A DNA stretch of 64,000 nt from Alligator mississippiensis. Taxonomy: Eukaryota; Chordata; Crocodylia; Alligatoridae. A model generated the notes under the pieces. It was given only the letters and a program-made list of their open reading frames with translations. It made no database searches and had not been told where the DNA came from. Below, in pieces: positions 45,965 to 57,420 of this stretch. Location: NCBI RefSeq assembly GCF_030867095.1, contig NC_081824.1:349902203-349966202 (forward strand), read 5' to 3'. Positions within the stretch are counted from its first letter, which is position 1, and every line of letters begins with the position of its first letter. The translations under genes were made by a program, and so were the position numbers.

Positions 45965-46430
45965 CCAGCACACGCAGGGACACATGCACCCTGCACATGC
46001 CCCCCCCCACGCACACATGTGCGCCCTACGCACACAAGCACACTGCACACACACCCTCTACACACATGTGCACCTCACCCGCACACGCAACTGACACGCA
46101 CACGCACCTAGCGCACGCACACCCCTCCTACACATACACACATGTACCTGACACACATGCCGGTTGTGCATGCGCCTTGTACACACACACTCTGCCCACA
46201 CATGCCCTGTACGTGTACCCGATGCACACACGCACCCTACATGCACATGTGCTACACCCACCTACACCCCTACAAGCATCCTACATGCACACATTCATGT
46301 GTTCTGTATGCACGCATACATGCATCCTACACACACGTATGTGCATCCTACACCCCCCTTACATGCACCCTTGCACGCACATGTGCGCACACACACACGT
46401 GCATGCACATGCACACACACCACACACTCC
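45965..46430 (+). repeat. CA-rich irregular microsatellite
   Basis: ACACGCAC, CACACATG and TACACACA units run almost without break for ~460 bp just after the splice donor. In several frames this gives long His/Thr/Cys-rich open frames with no meaning. Confidence 0.9.
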
Positions 46431-47139
46431 TTTCCTCCCAGAGGTGAATTCTCCTCCCCATCAGGGCCCTGCTGTCATCCTTGCTTTGCAACCCCTTTGC
46501 TTGCCCACAGCTGAGGGAGGCCTTAGAATTGCTGCACGGGACAGGTGTGAGCAACTCCTGCCAAAGTTGCCCGAGAAGGGGAAGAGGACACAGCGGGATG
46601 GGGGCTGCTGGCAACACTTGGGCAGTGCCCGCCTGAGCCTGGCTGTCCCTTGCCTGGGCAGAGCTCACATTTCAGCATGGGGTGGCACAATTCATTTCTC
46701 TCCCTGCGGATGCTGCCTCATGCAGGTCGCAGAGGTTGTTTGCTGTTGCTCTTGGCCTTCCTCAGCCTCTAAGGACCCCCTTGGCTTTAGGCTTTGTGGA
46801 AAACTAGAGCCTTTTTGGTGTCAGCTTGCCAGGGCGCCTAAAGTGACTAGTCTCTGAGGGCAGCGTGCTTGAGGCAGGCGTAGACAATAGCAGCTAAATG
46901 TGAAGGTTTTGAAACGCAGCCGTGGGTACTGCACTCTCCCAAACTGTTATAATACCGTGCTGCATAATAAGCTTGCTTAGGAAAAGAAAAACCAACAAGG
47001 AACGTTCTTTGGCATCTCATTGCAAGTCGTGTCGGTTTGGCTTGTCTCTGCTGTTAGCATTGAAGGTACATGTAGCTGTATGGATGTGTCATTCTGTACC
47101 CTAGCCTATGGAAGTGTCATTCGGTACCAAAATAGCTGT

Positions 47140-47190
47140 TCTAGACTATTACCATTGCTGTATCACTAGACTATTATCATTGCTGTATCA
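47140..47190 (+). repeat. Two tandem ~25-bp copies
   Basis: CTAGACTATTACCATTGCTG followed by CTAGACTATTATCATTGCTG, each then TATCA. Confidence 0.85.
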
Positions 47191-48639
47191 TTTTGTTGTT
47201 TAAACAAGATTTTTAAAAGAAACTGATTTCCCGACATGATTTGTAAACCCTGTATACAAGTCTATTTTGCCACAATCAGGAGTCAATTTGGGTACCCCTT
47301 GTAAGTTTCTTTGTGTTTTGGGCTGTGGCTTGGAAGATGTGTGAGAATATTATTTCTTAAGTTGTTCCTAGACAAAATGTATGAGACCAGTCTTGCTGTC
47401 ATTTGAAGTAAAAATAGGGAGTACTTCCATGCAGTATAATGTAATAGGAGCATCACTCAGGATTGATGCTTGGCTGTGCTGTGAAGGAAAGTGTCTGATT
47501 TGCTGGTGTCACACCTACTTTTGTTGTTGTGTAATTGAATGCATGAGTCAGGAGGGATGGAGATTTGGCTTCTGAATGCTTTAAGTTGCTCTCCGGGCCC
47601 CCTGGCTACTGAAAGAATTTCCTTGTGTAAAGAGCATCCCTGAGCGGCACTAAAGTGCCAGGCCGTGGCAGAGGGAGGCATAGCAGGGCGTTGCTGTGTC
47701 TTGTTGATATTTAGTTGCTTGACTATCCCAGTGGAGCTGTAGGCTTTAAAACATATCTTTAGATTGAAAATCAAGCAGCTCTCAATTATGACAGAGTTTG
47801 ATATGGCTCCCGGACTGAAGGAATACAAAAGGTGAATTAAAACCTCTTCTCACCAATCCCTCCAGCTCCCTGAAGCATGTGTCAGCTGTAGTTGAGGACC
47901 TAGCTCTGTGTCTCCCTTGTTACATAGGATAACTACTTAGGAAACATTTACTTAGTCCATTAATCCTGCAGTTAAGGGTAATCTTATTAGTTTTTTCTTC
48001 AGTTTGTGGGGTGGGATAAATCCAATTGCGCACACATTCAAAATCAACCTCCCCTTCAGAACCATGATCCCCAGTAGAGTGTAACTCATTTACTACATAA
48101 AAATAAAATTGTACTTGTACAATATTGCAGTGCATGTTAGAAGGAACTTGCAATCAGCTTTCCAATCTCGCTCCTTTTGAAATCAGTGGCAGGGGTTTTA
48201 GTGATTTACATGAGAATGGGATTAATTCCTCCCTGTTGTTCAATATTATGTAATTTGATATAAAAAGTGTAATTTGACTCTTTACTAGAAGGTCTTGGAA
48301 AAGAAGCAGCTGAAGATTTAGAGTTGTTTCTTACCTCTAACGTCATATATTTAAAGATGCATGCAATTACTTTCTAAAGCTACATAGAGTCTGTTTGACC
48401 ATATTTTACTATGCAGCCAGACAGAAGGTCAGGGCTGAGGTTTCCTGTGAAGTTTTGTAGCCCTAATAGACATTTCAGTTAGTTAATTTTCTTTTTTTCT
48501 GACAAAAGTGAGTGAGGCTTTCCTTGGGACTCATTCCAGGGTTTTGAAGTTGTGCCTGCAGGAAATGATGGGGAATTTTGTAAGTGTGTGTGGTTTTTGG
48601 TTGGTTCTTTTTTGGTAAGTGGTAGTGTAAGAGTGATGT

Positions 48640-48825
48640 GGTAGCTGTGATGGTCCAGAAAGACAAGGATTTCTTAGGATGCTATCTTCTATTGGAACCA
48701 AATGTGTAGTTGGGATAGCATTAGACAAGCTTTTCAGTGCATGACCTGCACTTGAAAGCTTGTCCCACCTCTTTAATTGGACCAATTGTGTAGTTGGGAT
48801 GGATATTACCCTAAGAAATCCTTAA
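48640..48825 (+). repeat. Diverged dispersed repeat with inverted ends
   Basis: AAGGATTTCTTAGG (48665-48678) and CCTAAGAAATCCTT (48810-48823) are perfect inverted copies. Between them TATTGGAACCAAATGTGTAG and AATTGGACCAATTGTGTAG repeat directly, each followed by TTGGGAT, and AAGCTTGTCCCACC-like sequence recalls the family at 40.9 kb. Confidence 0.6.
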
Positions 48826-49271
48826 CTTTTGATTTTTGTTTTTATTTGTAATAATTGCCATTTTGAAATTTGACTGTGAAGTATGGGGGTTTTTTTTCTA
48901 ATTTTTTTAGGAGGGATGGGGAGAAGCTAGGTCTTTATATATTAGGTAACATATGGTACCTTGATGATCTAGTATTTTAATGATCCCTACTAATTTACTT
49001 TAAAAAATAGCCCTCCATCTTTAGGAACTATTCAATTACTTAAGGATAGGCATGTTACTTCATGATTTCAGAGTAACTCTTGTGACCAAACTTTATGAAT
49101 TATATAGCTAAAAATACTGTATACACTGATTATGAAACTCCTTTGATCATCTGAATATGTTTTGATTGGGAATACTCTGTTCTTATGGAAACTGGGAACC
49201 ACTGTGGGCCCTGAACAAGGTTATACAAATATATAATAAACCGGCATGTCTACCATGAAGAATTCATAATC

Positions 49272-49542
49272 TAAGGCCAGGTACAGACATTACACTTTTA
49301 CCGGTACAAGTGATCGGAAACTGGTCTACACCCATAACAGAACAGAAGTTCAGCACACACAGACTGGTTTAAAAATGTCTGGTCTAAACACACATAGACA
49401 GCATGGACAGACTAGTCTAAGATTTGCCCCCCTTCCCAAGGACAAATGTGTGTTCTGTTCACTACGATCTAAACTTCATTGATTACGGAAAACTGTAACT
49501 TTAGATTGATTCTGCCTTGGGCTTTTTGAATGTCTGTAACTT
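49272..49542. mobile_element. GGTACAGACATTACAC-ended MITE in intron 1
   Basis: The left end is TAAGGCCAGGTACAGACATT. The right end in reverse complement is GCAAGTTACAGACATTC. Homologous to 13591-14057. Confidence 0.65.
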
Positions 49543-52500
49543 GCATAAGTGAAACAAGATGCATTAGGTGAGTGTGGTACACAAGTTTGTGAAAGGGAGA
49601 CTAAAATAACTGTAACTGTGATAGGAACACATGATTATGTAGACTGCGTGCATTATTTGTAGGCTTGGATTTTTAGTTCTATTACTATCAAAGATTATTT
49701 TTTAAAGATTTTCAAGTCCCTATTGTAGCCATAAACAAAATGTGTTGCACAGTAAAGCACGTGTTAATGTAGAAGCACATTATACAACTGTTTTACAAGG
49801 GTGCTCACTTTGACTGACCAACGCTTTCATGCTGGTATTTTTCCTCAACCCTCTTTATCTATCTCAATTTGATAGAAGATAATAATATGGCTCACCCTTA
49901 GAGTCACATTCTGGCTTTTATGATTAACGACTACAATCTTTTCCCTTGCTTCAGCTAATGAGTGCCTGAGCTGAGTGCTTCCATGAAACTGTTTGTTTAG
50001 CCTTTTGAATGACCTCACAGTTTTATCTTGGAAATCAATGCAATGTTCCTGATCCTTACAAGGTTTATTACAGTGAAAGAAAGTCTGAACTAATCTGCTT
50101 TTTAAAAAAGCAGCAGGGGAGAGTAATCCTCCTTAGAGCTGCTGATACAGCTGACTGCCAAGCTTTCCTGAAAACAAAATACAGCACCTCTATCTGTGTT
50201 AAACAATGGATGGTACAGAAGTGCTTCGAATTAGGCTTTTAGCAGCCTGGCTGTAAAACACAGTTATGTCTGTTCTTTATGTTAAGTATGTCTTTGACAC
50301 CTTGTCTGTCTTGAACATTGTCAAGTGGTTTCTTACTTCAGCGCTTACTCTAGACTTGATTTTCTCAGAGTTTAAGTGCAGATTAACTGCAAATTACACT
50401 ACAGGTTTCCCTTGCTTTATGTGGTACATATATTCCCATACTTGTACAGATTTCAGTCACTTTTATTTTGGGAGGTGCAGTATTAAAAATGAGGCATGAT
50501 TACTTTTAGTTAGGAATGAACACAGTTTATAGGTGTAGTTGATTGAACTTGGAGGGGCTACAATCAGCTCTATCAAAATGTATCATGGCTAAGAAGATCC
50601 CCAGACTGAAAATTTGGTTGCAGAGGTGTGTTCTGTCAAAATGTTAATTAATCTTAAAAGAAAGAGAAAAGTCAGTTAAAGTCTTCATACACTTAGGGCA
50701 AGGTTTTTAATTAAAAAAAAAAATATTTTCTTCCCTGCACCTCCCCAAATTTCAGATTGTGTTTTTCAAACTCACAATGGTTACTATAAAGTGAATAAAT
50801 CTGGGGCAGAACTCTGGGTTTTTTGTACTGCTTTATCTTCTCTTTAGCAGCTATTTTTCAACAGCCTTATAAATAGGTAATAACATTCTACTGAGAGTGC
50901 TGAAGCCTAGCCCAAAAGGGAGTTGTTATGGCTTGGAATTGCAGGTTTATCTCTAGGATTGACCAAACTCTAGAAATATTCAAGATATCCTAAGGTATAT
51001 GGTGGAATTTGCTGCTTTAGAGCTTTGGAAATGACTTTTACCTGTAGAGTAGATCTTAAAGAGACGCATTGGATTCTGTTCACATTTAATTGTGTGACCT
51101 TGGACAAGTCATTTACCCTCTCTTTGCTTGAGTTTCAGTCTATAAAAAAGATGATAGTGTATTTCCCACCTTTGTAAAGTGTTCTGGAGTAATCTGATTA
51201 AAGATGCTACGTAAATGCCAAGTATCATAGGTACTTTATTATAAAAGGGCTTGGAGCGGACAGAGTGCACAAGAAGAATAAAGGAGAAGGAAGCTCAGAG
51301 ACGGGTGGAAAGGATGCCCAAGGGGAGAGTGGTTTATAATGGCAGCTATATTACATACAAGGTTATACTATATTGGCTCTTCTGCTTGCAGTCGCATATA
51401 GAACTGAGTAGGAAATTCAGAATTTTTCAAAAGTGACTACCTTATTCCTAAAATTTAGATTTTTTTCTTAAAATTTTAAGAAATTATATGGAGGCATCAG
51501 TCAGGTAACAGCCAACTACCAAACAGTTATGTGCACATGACTCGGTATCAAATTCCGCAAGATCAGAGTACCACCACACACCTCAATGCCTTTTGTTCTA
51601 CACATCTTTTACCTGTCTTTTGTAACATATACATTGCCAATATGTCCAGCAAGCAAAAAAGATATACTAGATTTTATCAAATTAATAACACCTTCAACAT
51701 ACATAATACTTTTTCACCTCGTATGATTCCAAGGCTGTTGAATAACAACTTTGTCCTTATATAACTCACCTTTTGTCTGAAGATCACAAAGCCTCTAAGA
51801 AGAAAAAGTGTTATTAACTGAGGTTTGCAGAAGGGGAATTCAGCATTCCAAATATTCATGCAGCTTGTTCAAGGTCAGTGGTAGAGCTGCGGATATAAAC
51901 AATGAACAGCATTTTGAACAATACAACAACAAAACATTTTGGGTAGTTCTTCCTGTTAAGACAGTGTGAGAGACAGAGCAAGCTCAGTTGACAGATGTTA
52001 GACACATCATTTAGTGCACTGCTGGAAGGCACTCGGATACTAAGGAGATGCGTGTGATATATGAACAGATATAGAAGAGAATGCACAAATGGGGCAGAAC
52101 ACTGATGCTTGCAGAGTTGTGGAATAACTGACATTTACCTGGTTTTTCATTGCATGGTTTTTTAATGTGTCAGATTTGTAGGACAAACGTCTGTAGTTGA
52201 CAAGCCTCTTCTCCTAAAAGAAAGCTCAGTACCCTGGGATTTTTTGAATTTCTGCTAGTGAAAGGAGTAGCTTTTAATTGTGGTCATAGTTCCATGGGAG
52301 AAACTTCATAGAAGATTGATTAAAGCAGCTTTTTATTTGGATGCCAAGAGCATGTCCAAATACTTTCTGTTTATGTGGCCAAACTTGAGCCTCTTGTAGA
52401 GTGGAAGTTGAAGTAATGCTGCAGTACTTTGCTTTCTGTCTGTATGGATATTTTTCTATGAGGGTTGCTTGGCTTGAGGAAGCAAATATTTGCATCTCTG

Positions 52501-52639
52501 GATCTTGGAGGGCTAGATATTCTTGGATGACAAAGAGTTTTTTGGTTTCTTTTAAAAGGACTCTCAGAAGCTTGGCTTAACATTTTATATATCCAAATCT
52601 CACACCTCGTACCTGTCTTCCTGAGATACTTAAGGCAGG

Positions 52640-52745
52640 CAAGGTTCTTTGGATAGATGTAATATCTTTTATTAGACCAACTAAATAATTGGAAAAAAGT
52701 TCTTTACAACCTTTCGGGCACAAACACCCTTCTTCAGGCAAGGGA
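52640..52745 (+). repeat. Dispersed repeat, CTTTCGGGCACAAA core, copy 3
   Basis: CAAGGTTCTTTGGATAGATG, TATCTTTTATTAGACCAACT, ACCTTTCGGGCACAAACACC and CTTCTTCAGG appear in order, as at 40.9 kb. Confidence 0.65.
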
Positions 52746-53179
52746 GACTCTGCTGATGTTATGAGTTCTCCCTAAAGGGCATTCTTCAGACCATGAAAGC
52801 TAACCTGTATCTTAAAGCATGTTTTAAAAAAACAACAAGAAACCCTGGGGATTTCATTTGCATTTTTATGTCCCAATCCCATTAGAGAGAGAGAGCTGTG
52901 GCAGCATAAGCATGTGTGTTGAAGGACAAGGGGGAACGCTGAGGAGATTAATCAGATGAATTCACAATACCCAAACCATTACATATTCAAGAATGTTGTA
53001 ACAGATGCCAACTTTAAATCATTTTTTTTTTTTTGCAACGCTCCCCTCCCCCACCAAAAAAACCCCAAAACAAAACAAAAACCCAACCAAATAGTTTTCA
53101 GGTATTGATATTACTTTTGAGTAATAGGGAAATGTTTGAGGTTTGAAGTGTTTTTTTAGTGGTGATGGTCCTAGAAGTA

Positions 53180-53290
53180 TATGAGAGGTGAGGATTTTTT
53201 GTGATATCTTTTATTGGACCATCTGTACAGTTGGGAGAGTTGCTAGACAAGGTTTTTGGACATCAAGTGCCCTTCTTCAGGTGGATTTGA
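53180..53290 (+). repeat. Dispersed repeat, diverged copy
   Basis: ATATCTTTTATTGGACCATC, AGACAAGGTTTTTGGACATC and GCCCTTCTTCAGG keep the family order with many changes. Confidence 0.5.
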
Positions 53291-55934
53291 TATTAGATTA
53301 ATTTTGATATGTTTGAGGAATTAGACATGGAATATTGTTGATACTTTCCTTGGAGTTAGTTTACTTCGGATTGGAATCACTAACAGTAGTCCGGGTCAAA
53401 GTGAACATAGAATAAAGAGAGCCATAGAAGGACTTGGAACACTGGCTGAACTTAACCAGTGTATATAGCTGCTATATTAGTCTGTGAATCACTGGTGACC
53501 ACTCTAACAGAAACTGTAAGCAATGGTACTGGAAACAACGGTTGCCGACTTGTTTGGTCATGTAAACAAAATCTTTAAAGTGTGATGAATAGTATCAGTA
53601 CTACTAGGACTATCGTACATTCTTCTCAATACTTCAAGTTTAGGTGTATCAGCGTTTAGTTACTGTTGCTCAGTAAACAGCTGCTTGCTCCATCTAAGCT
53701 AGTGCACCTACTGCACAGATAGCCATTACATTTAGAATGCCTGTGCGTACCCTTATAAGATACCTCCAGTAACATTATTGGTGGTTTTTCTCGTTTGGGA
53801 GGCAGGCTGACTCAGGAGGGGTCTATGATTAAGTAGTGAAAAAGAGTCTTAACGAAATAGCTTAGTAAGTGGAGAAAGCTGCATGACCTTGGATCTACCT
53901 CAATACTTGCTGCTTCCAGGAAGAAAACAAGAGGTACCAGTGTGCAAAGTAGGAGCAGGATGCTTTTCTCCTATCCTGGCTGGTCTATTTTCAGTATTTT
54001 TCTCTCTTGGCTTTTACAAATCATGTCTTTTCTTGGTGTTACTGATCCCTTGATCCTTATAATCGATTGACACTGTCACACAACAGTAACACTTGCACTC
54101 CTGTTTGTTCCTCTTTGCAGAAAGTATCCTTTTTATTGCTCCAAGAAAAAAATGAAAATTCTCTTTAAATATATCAAGAAACTAACTGTGTGTGTAACTG
54201 CGCACTTGACATACAATCACTTACTGGTTGGATGAAATCATAGTCTATCACAGGCTTGATGGTTTTAATTCTTTTTAAAAGACTAGTTTAAAAATAAAAT
54301 TGCATATAAATATCTAAGTACTTAGGTTAAACCTAGTAGATTTGGATTTTAATACCTTTGTTCTGTTCCTCGTAAATGTTTGGATTCCAGTCTGGATTTT
54401 CATCTTCCTGTTTTATCAGCATAGTTTTGATTTTAACAATGTAATTTCCATTGCCCTGTTTTGTTTTGTTTTTCTGGCTATGGAATGGCAACATTCTTTG
54501 AAAAGTCTCTTCATCTGTGAAAATAATATTAAAATTTCCACAGTAAATCACTATCTTATCCTGCTTTGGAGATGACAGAGTTAAGTAAGCCTATATGAAG
54601 ATGATTCAAGAGAGAACATTATGGTACATATTAATTTTTAAAGAAATAAATGGAGTGCTGTTTTCTTCTATTCTGTTAATAACTTGGTGTTGTTTGATGA
54701 AATGAGACTTTAAATTGGAATTTTCACATATGCGTGAGATGATTATCAGGAATGGAAGTGGTCTTTTAGATGTAAAACTATTTCCTGTTTTGATGCACAC
54801 GAATAGCATCTCATTTTTGGAGATGCCTTGATGGCATCAGGTTAGTGAAGCACTTGCTCCTCTGTCTGCTGTCAGCTGGGGTTTGATTTACCGTACAAGT
54901 GAAATAAATGCTGTTTGTGGTTTAGCGTGAGTGTATTTCCATGTGTATAGTCAGTAATTATGGGAAGAGATTTGTGCTTAGAATGTCTCTCCATTATTAG
55001 AACAACATGCAAAAGACACTGACTTGATCAAGTTAGCATTAATATTTCTTTTCAAGCCTTTTCAGAACCGGGTACAAAATCATGCATAATTTTCCTTTGT
55101 GAATTTTAAAATGACCTGCTTGCATGAGAGGATAAACTTTGTTTTCAGTTTAAGAAAATGTTCATACTGAACTAAGAGCTAGCTAGATTGCTATCAAAAT
55201 GCTAATGGCTAGCACCACCGCTTCAACTCTTGTCTGAGAGAGAACTAGAATAAACACCGCCTATGAATAATATTGATTTTAATATGTATTAATGTTTCAG
55301 TGAGCTTTAAGGATCTTTTGCCTGGTGGGTGGAAGTTTGTTGATGCTTTATTTGAAGTGGAGGTTGAAGGAGGTAGATAATGTATCCCTTTTGTAGCCAA
55401 AGATATTGCAACCCTACCAAAACAAGAAATGGGACTGAGCTTGGCATATTTCATTTTGATTGTGTTCTTTTTATAAAAAAAGCCAATGTCTGTGTTCTGT
55501 AATTTTTTTCTAAACAGATAATTAAACTTATGTTAACAAGTATGTGGGATAATATTATTTAATGTATGTTTATTTTAGATTCAGTTTAAGCTAATTCAGC
55601 CTAAAAACCCTTTTTGTGAGTTAATGTAGTGAAGACAGTGTTATATGTTTTTTATTTGTAACCACCTGTATTTTTTAGGCTACCTAACTGCTTATGTACT
55701 TTGAAAGGCTTATTATTGCAACTTATCAGATTGCCACATTTTTATCTGCTTAACCATACCAATATATTTTCTTTTTACATTGATTATTTGAGCATAATAC
55801 GTACAGAGTTTTGGTCTTTTCATTCTTTCTTTCAGGTGATTTTTATTTTTCATTTTCTTTACCATAAACAGTAGCTCGCTTCTGATATCTATGTCATGTC
55901 TTTTATTGGTTCTATGTACAATGTACAAATTCTA

Positions 55935-56720
55935 TGGCAAGGTGACAGGCTCTTTGGATGGGGAAAAGCAGTGGATGCAATATGTTTTGATTTAGCAAGA
56001 CTTTTGACACCGTCTGCCATGGCAGTCTCATGAATAAACTAAGGAATTACAGACTAGATGAAAGCACTATAAAGTTGATACACAACTGTTTGGATCCTTG
56101 TGCTCAAAAAATAATCATCAATGGCTCAATGTCTAGTTGGGAGAAGGTATTGAGTAGGATTCTCCAGGGGTCTCTCCTGGGTCCAATATTGTTTAATATC
56201 CTCAGTAATGATTTGAAGGATGGGATTGAGTGCATGCTTAGGAAATTTGCAGATGACACCAAGTTGGGTGGAATTAAAGACACTTGGGAGGATATAAGTA
56301 GGATTCAGACCTGGATAAACTAGAAAAATGGTCCAAAATCAATCTGATGCAATTTAACAAGAACAAATGCCAAGTCCTTCACTCTTGACAGAATGACCAC
56401 ATGCACACAGACTTGTGGAAGGACTAACTAGGTTGCAGTACTGCAGAAAAGGATGTGGGGTTTACAATGGACCATAAACTGAATTTGAGCTAGTATTGTG
56501 CTCTTGTTGCAAAAAAGGTCTAGAAAATGCTGGGCCGTAGTAATAGGAGTGTTACCTTCACATAAAGGGAAGTGATTCTCCTGCTTTGTTGTGCCCTGGC
56601 TAGACCTTACCTGGAGTATTGTGTCCAGTTTTGGACCCCTCACTTCAAGAAAGATGTGGACAAATTAGAAAGACTCCTTCAGAGAGTGACAAAAATGATC
56701 AGGATGGGAGGGGCAGAGGC
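55935..56720 (+). pseudogene. Old CR1 ORF2 fragment in intron 1
   Basis: In order and across several frames: GKAVDA, YRLDESTIKLIHNCLDP (RT middle), INGSMSSW, LQGSLLGPILFNILSNDLKDGIEC, KFADDTKLGG, INLMQFNKNKC, LARPYLEYCVQFWTPHFKKDVDKLE. The catalytic FADD is present. Many stops and shifts, truncated at both ends and without the 3' tail. Same strand as the host gene. Confidence 0.85.
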
Positions 56721-57329
56721 TGCTGGGGGTGACTGTCCCTGACCTGGGCTCAAGTTTGCAGCAGTCTCCTATTCCCCACTTCCTTTGTCGGTGACTATAA
56801 GACAAGGGGCTTTTTTCCTCATGCTGCTTGGAGGGAAAACCCTCATCTTATATATGAGTAAATATGGTAAAGTGTTGTTTCCTAAGACCAGAGTGCAGAA
56901 CATCTGACTTATTTCCAGGTAAAAGTAGTCAGGTAGGATTGTAAAATCTGACTTGCTAACAACTTTTTAATATTGAAAAATCAGTATGTCTTCTAAAATA
57001 AAAAGTACCGTGTTGACAGTTTGCAAGCAGAAAGGTAAGTTTAAACACTCTTGACTTGCACTTTTCCCATTCTTATGGTAAAGAAAAATCTTCAATTTCC
57101 AGAGGTGCTGAACTACTTTTATATATAGTAATTCCTAACTGAACATAAAGGATGTCATTGTGGTCAGTAATAAGTGAAAAGAAACAAACATGCTTCATAT
57201 AGGTGTGGGCTTCAAAGGATTGGATAGCTATAATAATATTAAATGGATGAGAATTGTATCTTTTGGGAGAAGTTGCTTTGAGGAATCAGGTCTAAACAAG
57301 GTTACCACCTTGAAAACTAGCAGAAGGCA

Positions 57330-57420
57330 GGGCAGGGTAGCACCTTAGAAACTAACTGTGTTCTGCTCCTGCCTTTGCCTGCCTTCAGCTAACATGGCTA
57401 CTCTGCTACTCTAACTCCTC
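57330..57420 (-). repeat. Short dispersed repeat (GTTTCTAAGGTGCTACCCTG type)
   Basis: Read on the - strand, GTTAGCTGAAGGCAGGCAAA on one side and AGTTTCTAAGGTGCTACC on the other recall a reptilian interspersed repeat with a TTAGTCTCTAAGGTGCCAC core. Family unnamed. Confidence 0.4.

Noticed and set aside
44869-46065. Long - strand frames (up to 293 codons) opposite SH3RF3 exon 1
   Set aside because: Low-complexity Ala/Pro/Arg/Gly frames that shadow the CpG island; no domain or conserved motif.
46100-46430. CRISPR-like spaced repeats
   Set aside because: Irregular CA microsatellite without constant repeat and spacer lengths, in a vertebrate genome.
45181-46857. 558-codon frame on the + strand across the CpG island and CA repeat
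   Set aside because: It is out of frame with the SH3RF3 RING, is made of Gly/Arg/Ala and then His/Thr runs, and crosses a good splice donor. It is a product of GC-rich and CA-rich composition.
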